This document shows positions 11,209 through 20,595 of a DNA stretch of 64,000 bases, piece after piece. The number at the start of each line of letters is the position of its first letter. Position 1 is the first letter of the stretch. The notes beneath the pieces are model-generated. The model did not search any database. It saw nothing but the letters and a program-made list of their open reading frames with translations, and had not been told where the DNA came from. Location of the stretch: positions 118,059 through 182,058 of the forward strand of contig NZ_JAMWEL010000002.1 of assembly GCF_024509555.1 (NCBI RefSeq), in the 5' to 3' direction. This stretch comes from Streptococcus suis (GTDB taxonomy: Bacteria > Bacillota > Bacilli > Lactobacillales > Streptococcaceae). The translations under genes were made by a program, and so were the position numbers.

Positions 11209-11943
11209 TTATTGCATGGTCAAACCGCCATCAATGGCAATGACTTGTCCAGTTAGGTATTCTTGCTTCGCCAAGAAGACAGCGACATCTGCCACTTCTT
11301 CCGTCAGTCCAAAGCGTTTCATAGGAATTTGCCCAAGCATGGCATCCTTGATTTTGTCAGACAGAACATCTGTCATATCGGACTGGATAAAGCCTGGTGC
11401 GATCGCGTTGACACGAACATTGCGACCAGCGACTTCACGAGCAATGGATTTTGTAAAGCCGATCACACCTGCCTTAGAAGCGGCATAGTTGGCCTGACCA
11501 GCATTCCCTGTCAAACCGACCACACTAGAAAGGTTGATAATAGCCCCTTCACGTGCCTGGGTCATAGGCTTCAAGACAGCCTGGGTCATGTTAAAGGTCC
11601 CTGTTAGATTGATACTCAAAACGCTCTCGAAATCCTCTTCCGTCATTCGCAAGGCCATACCATCTTTTGTAATCCCTGCATTGTTGACCAAGATATCAAC
11701 ACTTCCGAGAGCCTCAACCGCCTCAGCCACCATCCGTTTGGCATCTACCGAGCTGGAAATATCTCCTGAAATCGCCACTACTTTGACACCGTAGCTTGAA
11801 AAGCTATCCAACAAGTCCTGCCCCAGTTGACCACGACCATTTAGCACCACATTGGCACCAAGACTGGCAAACTTATGGGCAATGGCCAAGCCGATTCCAC
11901 GACTTGAACCCGTAACAAACACATTTTTATTGGTAAGTTCCAT
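11209..11943 (-). CDS. fabG: 3-oxoacyl-ACP reductase
   Basis: 244 residues. NADPH-dependent reduction of 3-ketoacyl-ACP. Short-chain dehydrogenase with the nucleotide loop GSSRGIGLAIA, the NNAG motif (LVNNAGITKDG), catalytic serine in NLSSVVGLTGN and YAASK. Ends IAIDGGLTMQ as is usual. Confidence 0.97.
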   Translation of the reverse strand: MELTNKNVFVTGSSRGIGLAIAHKFASLGANVVLNGRGQLGQDLLDSFSSYGVKVVAISGDISSSVDAKRMVAEAVEALGSVDILVNNAGITKDGMALRMTEEDFESVLSINLTGTFNMTQAVLKPMTQAREGAIINLSSVVGLTGNAGQANYAASKAGVIGFTKSIAREVAGRNVRVNAIAPGFIQSDMTDVLSDKIKDAMLGQIPMKRFGLTEEVADVAVFLAKQEYLTGQVIAIDGGLTMQ

Positions 11944-11952
11944 GTTTTCTCC

Positions 11953-12873
11953 TTATTGGCTAGTCAACAAGCCTTCTAGACTTGCCACATCTTCTACTGT
12001 CACAACCTCGGCTGTCTTATCTATTTTTTTAATAAAGCCTGCCAAGATCTTACCTGGACCGATTTCGATAAACTTGGTCACACCAGCTTCCTGCATGGTT
12101 GCGATTGACTCATAAAAACGAACTGGTTCCATCACTTGACGTATCAAGAGGGACTTGATGTCCTCTTTTTTCATAACCTTAGCTTCCGTATTACCGACCA
12201 AGTCTACTTGGAAGTCCGCAAACTCCACCTCTTCCAGAGCCTGAGCCAATTTCTGCGAAGCTGGACGCAAGAGAGCCGTGTGGAAAGGGCCAGATACATT
12301 GAGCGGAATCATGCGTTTGACACCTGCTTCCCTCAGCATTTCAACCGCCTCATCCACTGCAGCCACCTCGCCTCCGATGACGATTTGGGCTGGTGTGTTG
12401 TAGTTGGCTGGGGAAACAATCCCAGAGGTAACAGTCGAACAGATTTCTTCTATCAAGTTGACATCTGCATTGAGGACAGCGATCATCTTACCAGTTCCTG
12501 CCGGCGCAGCCGTTTCCATGTACTCACCCCGTTTAGCAATCAGGGAAATGGCATCTTCAAAGGCCAAAGCACCTGAAGCAACCAAGGCTGCGTATTCTCC
12601 CAAGGACAAACCAGCTACCATGTCGGGTTTAATCCCCTTTTCTGCCAATAAACGATAAATCGCAAGGGAAGTTGTCAAAATCGCAGGCTGGGTATAGCGG
12701 GTCTGGTTGAGCTTGTCTTCCTGATGGTCAATCAAGTCCCGCACATCATAGCCCAGAATTTGACTAGCCTGGTCATAAGTTTCCTTGACAATAGGATAAG
12801 TATCATAAAGGTCACGAGTCATACCAAGTGTCTGAGCCCCTTGACCTGCAAATAGAAAGGCTGTTTTTGTCAT
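11953..12873 (-). CDS. fabD: Malonyl-CoA:ACP transacylase
   Basis: 306 residues. Moves malonyl from CoA to ACP. Active-site serine in GLSLGEYAALVA and histidine in SGPFHTALL. I start it at ATG 12873 (MTKTAFLFAGQG); its GGAG site lies in the last codons of fabK, and a TTG four codons upstream is not needed. Only 1 nt separates its start from the fabK stop. Confidence 0.96.
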   Translation of the reverse strand: MTKTAFLFAGQGAQTLGMTRDLYDTYPIVKETYDQASQILGYDVRDLIDHQEDKLNQTRYTQPAILTTSLAIYRLLAEKGIKPDMVAGLSLGEYAALVASGALAFEDAISLIAKRGEYMETAAPAGTGKMIAVLNADVNLIEEICSTVTSGIVSPANYNTPAQIVIGGEVAAVDEAVEMLREAGVKRMIPLNVSGPFHTALLRPASQKLAQALEEVEFADFQVDLVGNTEAKVMKKEDIKSLLIRQVMEPVRFYESIATMQEAGVTKFIEIGPGKILAGFIKKIDKTAEVVTVEDVASLEGLLTSQ

Positions 12874-12874
12874 C

Positions 12875-13840
12875 TTATTCTCCAACGGAAGCCCAGCGAC
12901 TCGCTTGTTCCTGAATCACCTTAGCAGTTCCAAAATATAAATCTTTCAGAATTTCTTCACAAGTTTCTTCCTTGGTCACCAAGCCAGCAATCTGACCTGC
13001 CATGACCGAACCATTGACCACATCACCATCTACAACGGCATTGCGAAGGGCACCTGCACCCAGTTCTTCAATGGATTCTGCAGAAATTTTCCCAGCAAGG
13101 AAGTCTTTTTCCGCAGCAGCATAGGCTGTGGAAAGTTTGTTCTTAATGGCACGCACTGAATGTCCAACAACGGAGGCAGAAACAGTCGTGTCAATATCCT
13201 TGGCCTTGAGAACCTTCTCCTTGTAGGCTGGGTGGGCATTTGACTCCTTGGCAACAACAAAACGTGTTCCAACTTGAATAGCTTCTGCTCCCAACATAAA
13301 GGCTGCCGCAGCACCTGCACCGTCTGCAATACCTCCAGCAGCAATTACAGGAATAGATACCGCTTCAACAACCTGACGAACCAAGGTCATAGTTGTTAAT
13401 TTACCGATGTGACCACCTGCTTCCATCCCTTCAGCGATGACGGCATCCACACCCAGTTTTTCCATGCGTTTAGCCAAAGCGACACTTGGAACCACTGGAA
13501 TAACCGTAATACCCGCTGCGTGCAAGCGTTCCATGTATTTTCCAGGGTTGCCCGCACCTGTCGTCACCATCTTGACACCTTCTTCGATGACCAAGTCAAC
13601 GATATCGTCCGCAAATGGTGATAGAAGCATGATATTGACACCGAAAGGCTTGTCTGTGATAGACTTCACCTTGTCAATATTTGCCTTAACCACTTCTTTA
13701 GGAGCATTTCCTCCACCGATAATACCCAGACCACCAGCATTTGAAACCGCACCAGCCAAGTCCCCGTCAGCAACCCAAGCCATCCCACCTTGGAAAATCG
13801 GATAATCAATGTTCAATAATTCTGTAATCTTTGTTTTCAT
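12875..13840 (-). CDS. fabK: FMN-dependent enoyl-ACP reductase II
   Basis: 321 residues. The triclosan-tolerant flavoprotein that performs the last reduction in streptococci, replacing FabI. A nitronate-monooxygenase-like TIM barrel with NIDYPIFQGGMAWVAD, GGLGIIGGG, IAEGMEAGGHIG and VIAAGGIADGAG, which bind FMN. No fabI is seen in the cluster. A 312-nt gap upstream holds FabT-like sites, so fabK probably has its own promoter. Confidence 0.96.
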   Translation of the reverse strand: MKTKITELLNIDYPIFQGGMAWVADGDLAGAVSNAGGLGIIGGGNAPKEVVKANIDKVKSITDKPFGVNIMLLSPFADDIVDLVIEEGVKMVTTGAGNPGKYMERLHAAGITVIPVVPSVALAKRMEKLGVDAVIAEGMEAGGHIGKLTTMTLVRQVVEAVSIPVIAAGGIADGAGAAAAFMLGAEAIQVGTRFVVAKESNAHPAYKEKVLKAKDIDTTVSASVVGHSVRAIKNKLSTAYAAAEKDFLAGKISAESIEELGAGALRNAVVDGDVVNGSVMAGQIAGLVTKEETCEEILKDLYFGTAKVIQEQASRWASVGE

Positions 13841-14152
13841 ACTTCCCTCACTCTTTCTTTGCTTAGCTAATTATTTGAACATCAAATAATTAGCTAAACA
13901 AGCGAGGGCAAAGCCCTCACTTAATAAATACTTTGAAGTTTCAATGTTTTGAATATCAAACTATTTATCCAAAGAAAAATGCTTACTAGCACTTTTCTTA
14001 GCTATCCTCTTCCTTATATTATCTTTGAAATAAGGAGAGGGATGCTATAGTCTTTCAGTTTGCTTTTAGTACTAGGCAACGAGCTGTAGACAGTACTGGA
14101 GTACGGCAAAGCGAGTTAACGACGTAATAAAAGATAAACTGAATGACTATAA
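13841..14152. promoter_or_regulatory. acpP-fabK intergenic region with FabT-like sites, hairpins and a repeat
   Basis: From the fabK side: a palindrome with 16-bp perfect arms TTAGCTAATTATTTGA and its complement (13863-13897), whose centre TTTGAACATCAAA resembles a FabT half-site pair; a GAGGGC/GCCCTC hairpin (13903-13919); a second FabT-like palindrome GTTTTGAATATCAAACT (13946-13962); then palindromic repeat copy 3. FabT is known in pneumococcus to bind upstream of fabK. Transcripts from the upstream promoter must pass all these structures. Confidence 0.7.
14046..14151. repeat. Palindrome-ended interspersed repeat, copy 3
   Basis: 106 bp directly after acpP in the direction of transcription. 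Ends are inverted repeats: TATAGTCTTTCAGTTTGC on the left and its near complement ending GACTATA on the right. The core matches copy 1 (ACTAGGCAACGAG, GCGAGTTAAC) and copy 2 (GTAGACAGTACT, GTACGGCAAA). Confidence 0.8.
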
Positions 14153-14377
14153 TTATTTTGTTTTTTCTTCAACGTAGGCAACCAAATCGCCTACAGTTGT
14201 CAAACCTTCTTCAGTATCGATTTGAATATCGAATGCATCTTCGATTTCAGAGATAACTTGGAAAAGATCCAATGAATCTGCATCCAAATCTTCAAATGTT
14301 GTTGTAAGGGTTACTTCTTCAGCGTCCTTACCTAATTCTTCAACGATAATTTCTTGTACTTTTTCAAATACTGCCAT
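14153..14377 (-). CDS. acpP: Acyl carrier protein
   Basis: 74 residues, acidic. Carries acyl intermediates on 4'-phosphopantetheine attached to serine 35 in DADSLDLFQ. Four-helix pattern. Lies 57 nt after fabH. AcpS, which activates it, is encoded at 20168-20527. Confidence 0.97.
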   Translation of the reverse strand: MAVFEKVQEIIVEELGKDAEEVTLTTTFEDLDADSLDLFQVISEIEDAFDIQIDTEEGLTTVGDLVAYVEEKTK

Positions 14378-14434
14378 GATAGTGCTCCTTTTTATATAAA
14401 AATATTTTTAATCTTGCCTAGGGCAAGGAATTAA

Positions 14435-15412
14435 CTAAAGTTTCAGTAGTAGCGTTCCCCAAGTCAGGCCGCCACCAAAGCCTGCCAACACAACCGTTTG
14501 GCTACCATCCAAGCGCAGACTACCTGCCTCCACACATTCTGATAGGAGAATGGGAATGCTGGCTGCACTGGTATTGCCATAGTGCATCATATTGGCTGGA
14601 AATTTCTCCATACCAAGCCCCAGCTTTCGTGCCATCTTGTCCAAAATCCGACTATTGGCCTGATGAAGCAGGAAGCAATCCACCTCATCACCTGTCAAAC
14701 CTTGGCCTTCTAGCAATTCTGCAATTGTCTTGGTCACATCGCGAACAGCAAACTCGAAAATCGCTCTGCCGTCCATCTGCAAATAGGGCTGGTTGCCTTC
14801 CTCTTTTGAAAAAGGAGAGTGCAAACCTATTTGACCAGAAGTTAAACTAAGACCACGACTGCCGTCCGTTCGATTGATTTCTGCTAGAAAATATTGTTCG
14901 GAACTGGCTTCAAGCAAGACACCGCCAGCCCCGTCCCCAAACAAAACAGAAGTGCTTCGATCCGACCAATCTACTGTCTTGGACAAGACCTCCGCTCCAA
15001 TCACGATTCCCTTTTGGTAAATCCCAGAGGAAATCAGTTTGTCTGCGGTGGATAGTGCAAACACGAAGCCCGAACAAGCTGCGACTAGGTCATAGGCAAA
15101 TGCCTTCTTGGCACCGATTGCCGCCTGGACAAGAGCTGCCGTTGACGGCATAGCCGAATCCGGTGTAATGGTTGCGACAATGATAAAATCGATCTCATCA
15201 GCAGTCACACCTGACTTGTCTAGCAGGTCTTGGGCAACCTGACTGGCTAAATCGCTGGTATTCTCATCTATTGTAATTCGTCGTTGACGAATACCCGTCC
15301 GCGAAGCAATCCAGTCGTCGCTGGTATCCATGATTTGTGCTAAATCATCATTGCTCACGATCTGTTCAGGAACACAGTGGGCAACCTGACTGATTTTAGC
15401 GAAGGTTCTCAT
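14435..15412 (-). CDS. fabH: 3-oxoacyl-ACP synthase III
   Basis: 325 residues. Starts chain synthesis by condensing acetyl-CoA with malonyl-ACP. Catalytic cysteine in [12 protein letters not shown], histidine in [11 protein letters not shown] and asparagine in [11 protein letters not shown]. Overlaps fabT by 4 nt, so it is translated with the regulator. Confidence 0.97.
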   Translation of the reverse strand: MRTFAKISQVAHCVPEQIVSNDDLAQIMDTSDDWIASRTGIRQRRITIDENTSDLASQVAQDLLDKSGVTADEIDFIIVATITPDSAMPSTAALVQAAIGAKKAFAYDLVAACSGFVFALSTADKLISSGIYQKGIVIGAEVLSKTVDWSDRSTSVLFGDGAGGVLLEASSEQYFLAEINRTDGSRGLSLTSGQIGLHSPFSKEEGNQPYLQMDGRAIFEFAVRDVTKTIAELLEGQGLTGDEVDCFLLHQANSRILDKMARKLGLGMEKFPANMMHYGNTSAASIPILLSECVEAGSLRLDGSQTVVLAGFGGGLTWGTLLLKL

Positions 15413-15843
15413 TTCAAATCCTCCAAGAAATTATAGAGTTTGTAGAGCCCTTTTTTCATCACTTGGTATTCTGCCTCGTCCATCCCGTCTGTAATCTGCT
15501 TGACCATCTCATTGTGGAAACGTTGGTGCAAGCGATAGACCAGGCGACCTTTCTTGGTCAGATAGAGGTGAACGACCCGTCTGTCTTTGATCGAGCGCAC
15601 ACGTTCGATATAGCCCTTCCGCTCCAAGTTATTGAGACTGGTTGTCACTGTTCCAAGTGTCACCATCAAAGTACGAGCCACATCGCTCGGAGTCGCTCCA
15701 ACTATGCCACCGATGACATCAATAGTATGCATTTCCTTGATGGAAATGTCATTGAAGCGACTGCCACGAAGACTTGTTTCTTCAATCACCAACACATTAT
15801 TAAAAATAGCGGTCAGGTATTCATTGATTTTTGAATCGTCCAA
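15409..15843 (-). CDS. fabT: MarR-family fatty-acid synthesis repressor
   Basis: 144 residues. Winged-helix MarR protein; the recognition region is [29 protein letters not shown], and the wing is [16 protein letters not shown]. In streptococci FabT, with long-chain acyl-ACP as corepressor, represses the fab genes except fabM. Start is TTG 15843, supported by AAAGGAGG six bases upstream and agreement with the family length. Two FabT palindromes cover its promoter, indicating autoregulation. Confidence 0.95.
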   Translation of the reverse strand: MDDSKINEYLTAIFNNVLVIEETSLRGSRFNDISIKEMHTIDVIGGIVGATPSDVARTLMVTLGTVTTSLNNLERKGYIERVRSIKDRRVVHLYLTKKGRLVYRLHQRFHNEMVKQITDGMDEAEYQVMKKGLYKLYNFLEDLK

Positions 15844-15857
15844 AACAGGCCTCCTTT

Positions 15858-15902
15858 ACTTTGATAGTCAAAGTATACTCCAGAAAAGTTTGATTGTCAA
15901 AT
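15858..15902 (-). promoter_or_regulatory. fabT promoter with two FabT operators
   Basis: Leftward TTGACA (15895-15900) and TATACT (15872-15877) with a 17-nt spacer. Palindrome ACTTTGATAGTCAAAGT (15858-15874) overlaps the -10 region and start; AGTTTGATTGTCAAAT (15887-15902) covers the -35. Confidence 0.88.
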
Positions 15903-15922
15903 GTTTTTTCAGAAAATGCTGA

Positions 15923-16714
15923 TTATTTTCCTGTGAAAGTAGGTCTTCTCCGCTCTGCATGAGCTCGAACGCCTTCTTTGAAGTCTTCTTTGAAGGCTAG
16001 ACTTTCTTGTAATTCCAACTCTAAAGCACGATAAGATTCCCAGTCCTTGAACTGACTTTCCCAGACCAATTGTTTGATGGCAACATAAGAGTTGATTGAG
16101 CCTCGCATGAGTTTTTTAAAGACCTGTTGGACTGTTTTTTCCAACTTTTCTGGTTCCACCAGTTTGTAGACAATCCCGTATTCCAAGGCTTTTTCCGCCG
16201 ACAAGCCCTCTCCTGTCATAGCCAAGTGACTGGCACGATTGGCTCCAATGGCACGACTGAGTAGGAAAATCCCTCCAGCGTCTGGAGCTAAACCAACACC
16301 CACGAAAGCTTGGATAAATTTGGTCTTTGTGGAGGCAATGACAAAATCTGCTGCTACTGCCATATTGGCCGCCGCACCTGCTACTGCACCATCGGTGACC
16401 ATAATAACAACTTTAAGCAGTTGCTTGAGTGCGAAGGAGATATCATTGACCAGCTCTGCTATGCGTACCAGGGAAGGGATATCATCCTCATCCACCGCTC
16501 GCTTCATCTCCACCAAATCTCCACCAACAGAGAAAATCGGACCTGCTGCTTCAATCTGCAAGAAATGAACTTGGTTATTTTTAGCCGTCTCTTCAATGGC
16601 CGCCAAGATTTCCTCGCACATGGGAATATTAAAACCATTAGCCACATCTGGACGATTAAAGGTTAGAACGGCAAGACTTCCTGTTACCTGATAGAAAATT
16701 GTTTGATAGGTCAT
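15923..16714 (-). CDS. fabM: Trans-2-decenoyl-ACP isomerase
   Basis: 263 residues. Crotonase-fold isomerase that converts trans-2- to cis-3-decenoyl-ACP, the entry to unsaturated fatty acids in streptococci. Landmarks: [48 protein letters not shown] and VGLAPDAGG. Position as the first gene beside fabT supports FabM over a generic enoyl-CoA hydratase. RBS GGATAAGAG directly upstream. Confidence 0.93.
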   Translation of the reverse strand: MTYQTIFYQVTGSLAVLTFNRPDVANGFNIPMCEEILAAIEETAKNNQVHFLQIEAAGPIFSVGGDLVEMKRAVDEDDIPSLVRIAELVNDISFALKQLLKVVIMVTDGAVAGAAANMAVAADFVIASTKTKFIQAFVGVGLAPDAGGIFLLSRAIGANRASHLAMTGEGLSAEKALEYGIVYKLVEPEKLEKTVQQVFKKLMRGSINSYVAIKQLVWESQFKDWESYRALELELQESLAFKEDFKEGVRAHAERRRPTFTGK

Positions 16715-16734
16715 CTCTTATCCTCATTAAAAAT

Positions 16735-16767
16735 AGTTTGATAATCAGAATATTTGATTATCAAATA
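16735..16767 (-). promoter_or_regulatory. FabT-like operator pair upstream of fabM
   Basis: Perfect palindrome TATTTGATTATCAAATA (16751-16767) next to AGTTTGATAATCAGAA (16735-16750). Both match the TTTGA-N3-TCAAA pattern of the sites before fabT. In pneumococcus fabM is reported to escape FabT control, so sites here are worth noting. Confidence 0.7.
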
Positions 16768-16844
16768 TCAACTTCCTTGTTTCCATTCTATCACAGATTT
16801 TCAAATTATCACCAATTTCCCATAAATATAGTGTGACATCCGAA

Positions 16845-16872
16845 AAAAAGCTGGCCAAGCCAACCTTTTTAC
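16845..16872 (-). terminator. Terminator of the HAD hydrolase gene
   Basis: Leftward hairpin around TTGGC/GCCAG followed by a T run; it overlaps the stop codon. Confidence 0.6.
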
Positions 16873-17513
16873 ACAATGCCTAAATCATCCATCGCTTGAC
16901 TTAAGCTATCAATCAATTTATCTGCTCGAGATTGATCCATCCCGTAATGCTGGTCACGGATAGCCCATACAGTCAGACCTGCTGCTTTGGCTGCAGCAAT
17001 CCCCTTGAAACTATCTTCAAAGACTAGAATATCCTCTTTATCAATTCCTAAAGCCTGAACCGCCTTCTCATAAACCGCTGGATGAGGCTTGGGTGCTTGA
17101 CAATCCATGCCTGAAAAGACATGTTCAAAGTACTTGGCAATCCCTGCTTCGGATATTGCGCGCTCAATCTCTACCCTATCGGTGTTGGATGCCAATACCA
17201 TAGGAAGCCCCTTGGCCTTCAAACACTCTAATGTTTTTCTCACATCTGAAAAAATAGTCTCCGCATAGGGAGTTTGTCGTTCGTCCTTATAAAGGTTATA
17301 TTCTGCTTCAAGTGTGGGGATATCCCATTTTTCGTAATCATCACCCAAAACACGTTGCCACATTTGACTGGCTCTACCACCTACAAAGAATGATGGTTCC
17401 AAATGATCGATTGTTATGCCCTTTGTAGCCAAAAACTCAATACGACGTTGAAAATAAAATTTTTCCGTATCAAACAAGACACCATCCATATCAAAAATAA
17501 CTGCTTTTACCAT
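16869..17513 (-). CDS. HAD-family phosphatase (beta-phosphoglucomutase-like)
   Basis: 214 residues. HAD motif I VIFDMDGVLFDTE with nucleophile D8 and D10; motif II near VLASNTDRVEIE; lysine at KPHPAVYEKAVQALG; motif IV EDSFKGIAAAKAAG. The cap is of the PGM/phosphatase subfamily; the substrate cannot be inferred. Start ATG 17513 follows AAGGGGA; the frame extends further upstream without a better start. It is divergent from lysC. Confidence 0.88.
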   Translation of the reverse strand: MVKAVIFDMDGVLFDTEKFYFQRRIEFLATKGITIDHLEPSFFVGGRASQMWQRVLGDDYEKWDIPTLEAEYNLYKDERQTPYAETIFSDVRKTLECLKAKGLPMVLASNTDRVEIERAISEAGIAKYFEHVFSGMDCQAPKPHPAVYEKAVQALGIDKEDILVFEDSFKGIAAAKAAGLTVWAIRDQHYGMDQSRADKLIDSLSQAMDDLGIV

Positions 17514-17625
17514 GTATTTCCCCTTTTCATCTCTATTGTAACACATTTTCAATGTTTTTCTGAAAACGTTCAATTACATCCTGTTCGCTTTTCGGTGCAA
17601 TTCCATTAAGATCTTTCTGAACTTA

Positions 17626-17654
17626 CTGACAATTCTACTTCATTCTGATATAAT
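17626..17654 (+). promoter_or_regulatory. lysC promoter
   Basis: CTGACA (17626-17631) and extended -10 TGATATAAT (TATAAT 17649-17654), 17-nt spacer. No T-box or lysine riboswitch is visible in the short leader. Confidence 0.7.
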
Positions 17655-17680
17655 AGAAAAAAATATCCAAGGAGTTTGAA

Positions 17681-19036
17681 ATGAAAGTCATTAAATTTGG
17701 CGGAAGTTCTCTTGCATCTGCTGGGCAAGTTGAAAAAGTATTCAATATCGTACAGTCGGATCCCGAACGACGCTTTGTTGTGGTATCAGCACCAGGAAAA
17801 CGAAATGCAGAAGATACAAAGGTTACTGATGCGTTAATCAAATACTACAAAGAATACATCAATGGAAAAGATGTTTCTGCTAGTCAAGAATGGATTATTA
17901 ATCGCTATCAGGCTATGGTTGATGAGCTTGGATTTACAGCTAAAAGCATGAAAAAAATCGCTGAAAGTATCAAGTCATTAGCTAGCTTACCAATCGAAAA
18001 TAATGATTTTCTTTACGATACGTTTTTAGCTGCTGGTGAAGATAACAACGCTAAGTTGATTGCCGAATACTTCACTTTTAAAGGTTTGCCTGCTCGTTAT
18101 ATTCATCCTAAAAAGGCTGGTATTATCGTTAGCTCTGAGCCTGGAAATGCACGTATTCTTCCATCCAGCTACGATAAAATTGAAGAACTTCGTGATTCAG
18201 ATGAAATTTTGGTTATTCCTGGATTCTTTGGTGTAACTGTCGACAATCAAATTTGTACCTTCTCTCGTGGTGGTTCAGACATCACCGGCTCAATCGTAGC
18301 AGCTGGTGTTAAAGCCGATTTATACGAAAACTTTACGGATGTCGATGGTATCTTTGCAGCTCATCCTGGCATTATCAAGAACCCTCATTCTATCAAAGAA
18401 TTGACCTATCGTGAGATGCGTGAACTGGCCTATGCTGGCTTCTCTGTACTTCACGATGAGGCGCTTCTTCCTGCTTATCGTGGACGTATTCCTCTAGTTA
18501 TTAAAAATACAAATAACCCTGGTCATCCTGGCACTCGCATTGTCCACAGACATACTGAAGAAACTGTTCCTGTTGTTGGTATTGCGGCAGATGATGACTT
18601 TGTAAGTATCAATATGTCTAAGTACCTGATGAACCGTGAAGTCGGTTTTGGTCGCAAGGTTCTACAAATTCTTGAAGATCTCAATATACGGTTTGAACAT
18701 ATGCCGACTGGTATTGATGACCTATCTATCGTTCTCCGCGAGCGTGAGTTAACGCCTATCAAGGAGGAAGAAATCCTTCGTCAACTCAAGACCAAACTAG
18801 AAGTTGATAAGGCTGAAATTGAACACGGGCTCTCTACCATCATGATTGTTGGTGAAAATATGAAGAGCCATGTCGGTGTAACTGCTACTGCAACGGCTGC
18901 ACTTTCTCAACAAAATGTCAACCTGGCCATGATTTCACAAGGTGCTAGTGAAGTTTCTGTTATGTTTGTTGTCAAAACTGAAGAAAAAGAAAAGGCCCTC
19001 AAAGCCCTCTACGATGCTTTCTTCAAAGAAGAATAG
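17681..19036 (+). CDS. lysC: Aspartate kinase
   Basis: 451 residues. Phosphorylates aspartate, the first step to lysine, threonine and methionine. N-terminal kinase domain with KFGGSSLAS, FSRGGSDITGSIVA and NFTDVDGIF; C-terminal tandem ACT domains (VSINMSKYLMNREVGFG; IMIVGENMKSHVGVTATA). The length fits the monofunctional class III-like enzymes of Firmicutes. Alone in its unit, between a promoter and a terminator. Confidence 0.95.
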   Translation: MKVIKFGGSSLASAGQVEKVFNIVQSDPERRFVVVSAPGKRNAEDTKVTDALIKYYKEYINGKDVSASQEWIINRYQAMVDELGFTAKSMKKIAESIKSLASLPIENNDFLYDTFLAAGEDNNAKLIAEYFTFKGLPARYIHPKKAGIIVSSEPGNARILPSSYDKIEELRDSDEILVIPGFFGVTVDNQICTFSRGGSDITGSIVAAGVKADLYENFTDVDGIFAAHPGIIKNPHSIKELTYREMRELAYAGFSVLHDEALLPAYRGRIPLVIKNTNNPGHPGTRIVHRHTEETVPVVGIAADDDFVSINMSKYLMNREVGFGRKVLQILEDLNIRFEHMPTGIDDLSIVLRERELTPIKEEEILRQLKTKLEVDKAEIEHGLSTIMIVGENMKSHVGVTATATAALSQQNVNLAMISQGASEVSVMFVVKTEEKEKALKALYDAFFKEE

Positions 19037-19075
19037 CAAAAATCCATGCATTTCTCTGCATGGATTTTTTTTTAC
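19037..19075 (+). terminator. lysC terminator
   Basis: AATCCATGCA/TGCATGGATT hairpin followed by nine T. The reverse strand also has an A/T-rich flank, so it may serve alr too. Confidence 0.85.
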
Positions 19076-20175
19076 TCAATAATTCTAGGTAAACGATCTG
19101 TAAGAAGACAGACGACTTCATAGTTAATTGTACCAATATGGTCTGCCCAATCTTGAACACTGATGCTATTTTCTTTATCTTTTCCGATTAAGGTAACTTT
19201 TTCACCAAGGGCATAATACCGTGGCAAGCGAATCGTAATTTGATCCATGGAAATACGTCCTACAATTTCACAAGGCTGACCGGCTACTAAAACATAAAAT
19301 CCTTGCAAACTCCTAACCATTCCGTCCGCATAGCCAATCGGGACCGTTCCAATCCATTCCGCTTCAGAACTAACGTAAGTTGCTCCATAACCAATTGATG
19401 TCCCAGCTTGAATCTGCTTAACATGGACAATTTCTGAAACTAAGGATAAGGCAGGTTTTACTGTAAACGGCAAGTTTAAGGTAGATCCACTGGGATTCAT
19501 GCCATAAAGAATATTACCCAGACGAACCATGTTGAACACTGTATCTGCATGCCAAATGCTTGCCGCAGAATTGCTAGCGTGAATCCAACGAGGTTGTTCC
19601 GGCAATATATCTAAGCAAGATTGAAAGGATGCCAATTGCTTTTGGAATTGACGCACATCACTTTCATCTGCTGTTGCAAAGTGGGTAAAAACACCTTCTA
19701 GTTCGAACTCTAAATCGTCTAACACTTCCAAAGCTCGCAAAATGTCCTCTTCACTACAAAAACCAATCCGTCCCATACCCGTATCGATTTTCATATGAAC
19801 TGTCAGACCAGATAGGTTCTCCTTCAAGTCTCCGACTTGCTCCAACCATTCTAAACTAGCAACCGTCACACTGATGTTTAACTGATGAGCAATCTGTAAA
19901 AATCTCGGTGGTACAATGCCCAATATTAAGATAGGATCCTCTATACCTCCTTTGCGTAATTCCAGTGCCTCATCAAGATTCGAAACACAGAAACCTGCTA
20001 CCTTAGAAGATAATTTTTGGGCTACAGCAATCGCATCATGACCATAGGCATTAGCTTTTACTACCGCAAAACTACTTGTCCTTGGCGGTAAGATCGACAT
20101 TACATTCTCCAAATTTTCTACTATTGCATCTAAATCAATCTTAATTTGTGTGGGTCGATGTTCACTTTCAATCAT
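19072..20175 (-). CDS. alr: Alanine racemase
   Basis: 367 residues. PLP enzyme that makes D-alanine for peptidoglycan and teichoic acids. PLP lysine 40 in [11 protein letters not shown], and the catalytic tyrosine in [11 protein letters not shown]. Start ATG 20175 follows GGAGGAAAG and overlaps acpS by 8 nt; a longer reading lies within acpS and is rejected. Confidence 0.96.
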   Translation of the reverse strand: MIESEHRPTQIKIDLDAIVENLENVMSILPPRTSSFAVVKANAYGHDAIAVAQKLSSKVAGFCVSNLDEALELRKGGIEDPILILGIVPPRFLQIAHQLNISVTVASLEWLEQVGDLKENLSGLTVHMKIDTGMGRIGFCSEEDILRALEVLDDLEFELEGVFTHFATADESDVRQFQKQLASFQSCLDILPEQPRWIHASNSAASIWHADTVFNMVRLGNILYGMNPSGSTLNLPFTVKPALSLVSEIVHVKQIQAGTSIGYGATYVSSEAEWIGTVPIGYADGMVRSLQGFYVLVAGQPCEIVGRISMDQITIRLPRYYALGEKVTLIGKDKENSISVQDWADHIGTINYEVVCLLTDRLPRIIE

Positions 20176-20527
20176 CTCTTTCCTCCAAAATAACACTTGC
20201 TTGAACAAAATTCCCTGAGTGACTGATACTGAGCCAGGTAGTTCCGTCAAAAGGGCACACGGACATATAGGGAGCACCATTCTGATCATTTAGGATCTCT
20301 ATGTCTCGAAATGTGATTTTTCCAATTCCAGTTCCCAAAGCTTTTACAAAAGCCTCCTTGGCGGCCCATCGTCCAGCCAAGTATTCCAACTGCCTACGAT
20401 TTTTTAATTCTTGATATCGCTTAAATTCTCGCTCAGTAAGAACTCTTTCTGGAAAGTTTGCATGTTTTTTCCTAGCCTGATCAATAGCCTCGATTTCTTG
20501 TATGTCAATGCCATGTCCAATTATCAT
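20168..20527 (-). CDS. acpS: Holo-ACP synthase
   Basis: 119 residues. Transfers 4'-phosphopantetheine from CoA to serine 35 of AcpP. Magnesium-binding [12 protein letters not shown] at the start, [16 protein letters not shown], and [15 protein letters not shown] near the end. The acpS-alr order is standard in Firmicutes. It follows secA in the same direction after a terminator. Confidence 0.96.
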   Translation of the reverse strand: MIIGHGIDIQEIEAIDQARKKHANFPERVLTEREFKRYQELKNRRQLEYLAGRWAAKEAFVKALGTGIGKITFRDIEILNDQNGAPYMSVCPFDGTTWLSISHSGNFVQASVILEERDD

Positions 20528-20559
20528 CTATACTCCTATAAAAATAATCATTCCACATC

Positions 20560-20590
20560 AAAAAGACCGGCTTGCCGCCCAGTCCTTTTG
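20560..20590 (-). terminator. secA terminator
   Basis: Leftward hairpin AAAAGGACTGG/CCGGTCTTTTT, followed by T-rich sequence, between secA and acpS. Confidence 0.7.
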
Positions 20591-20595
20591 ATTTC

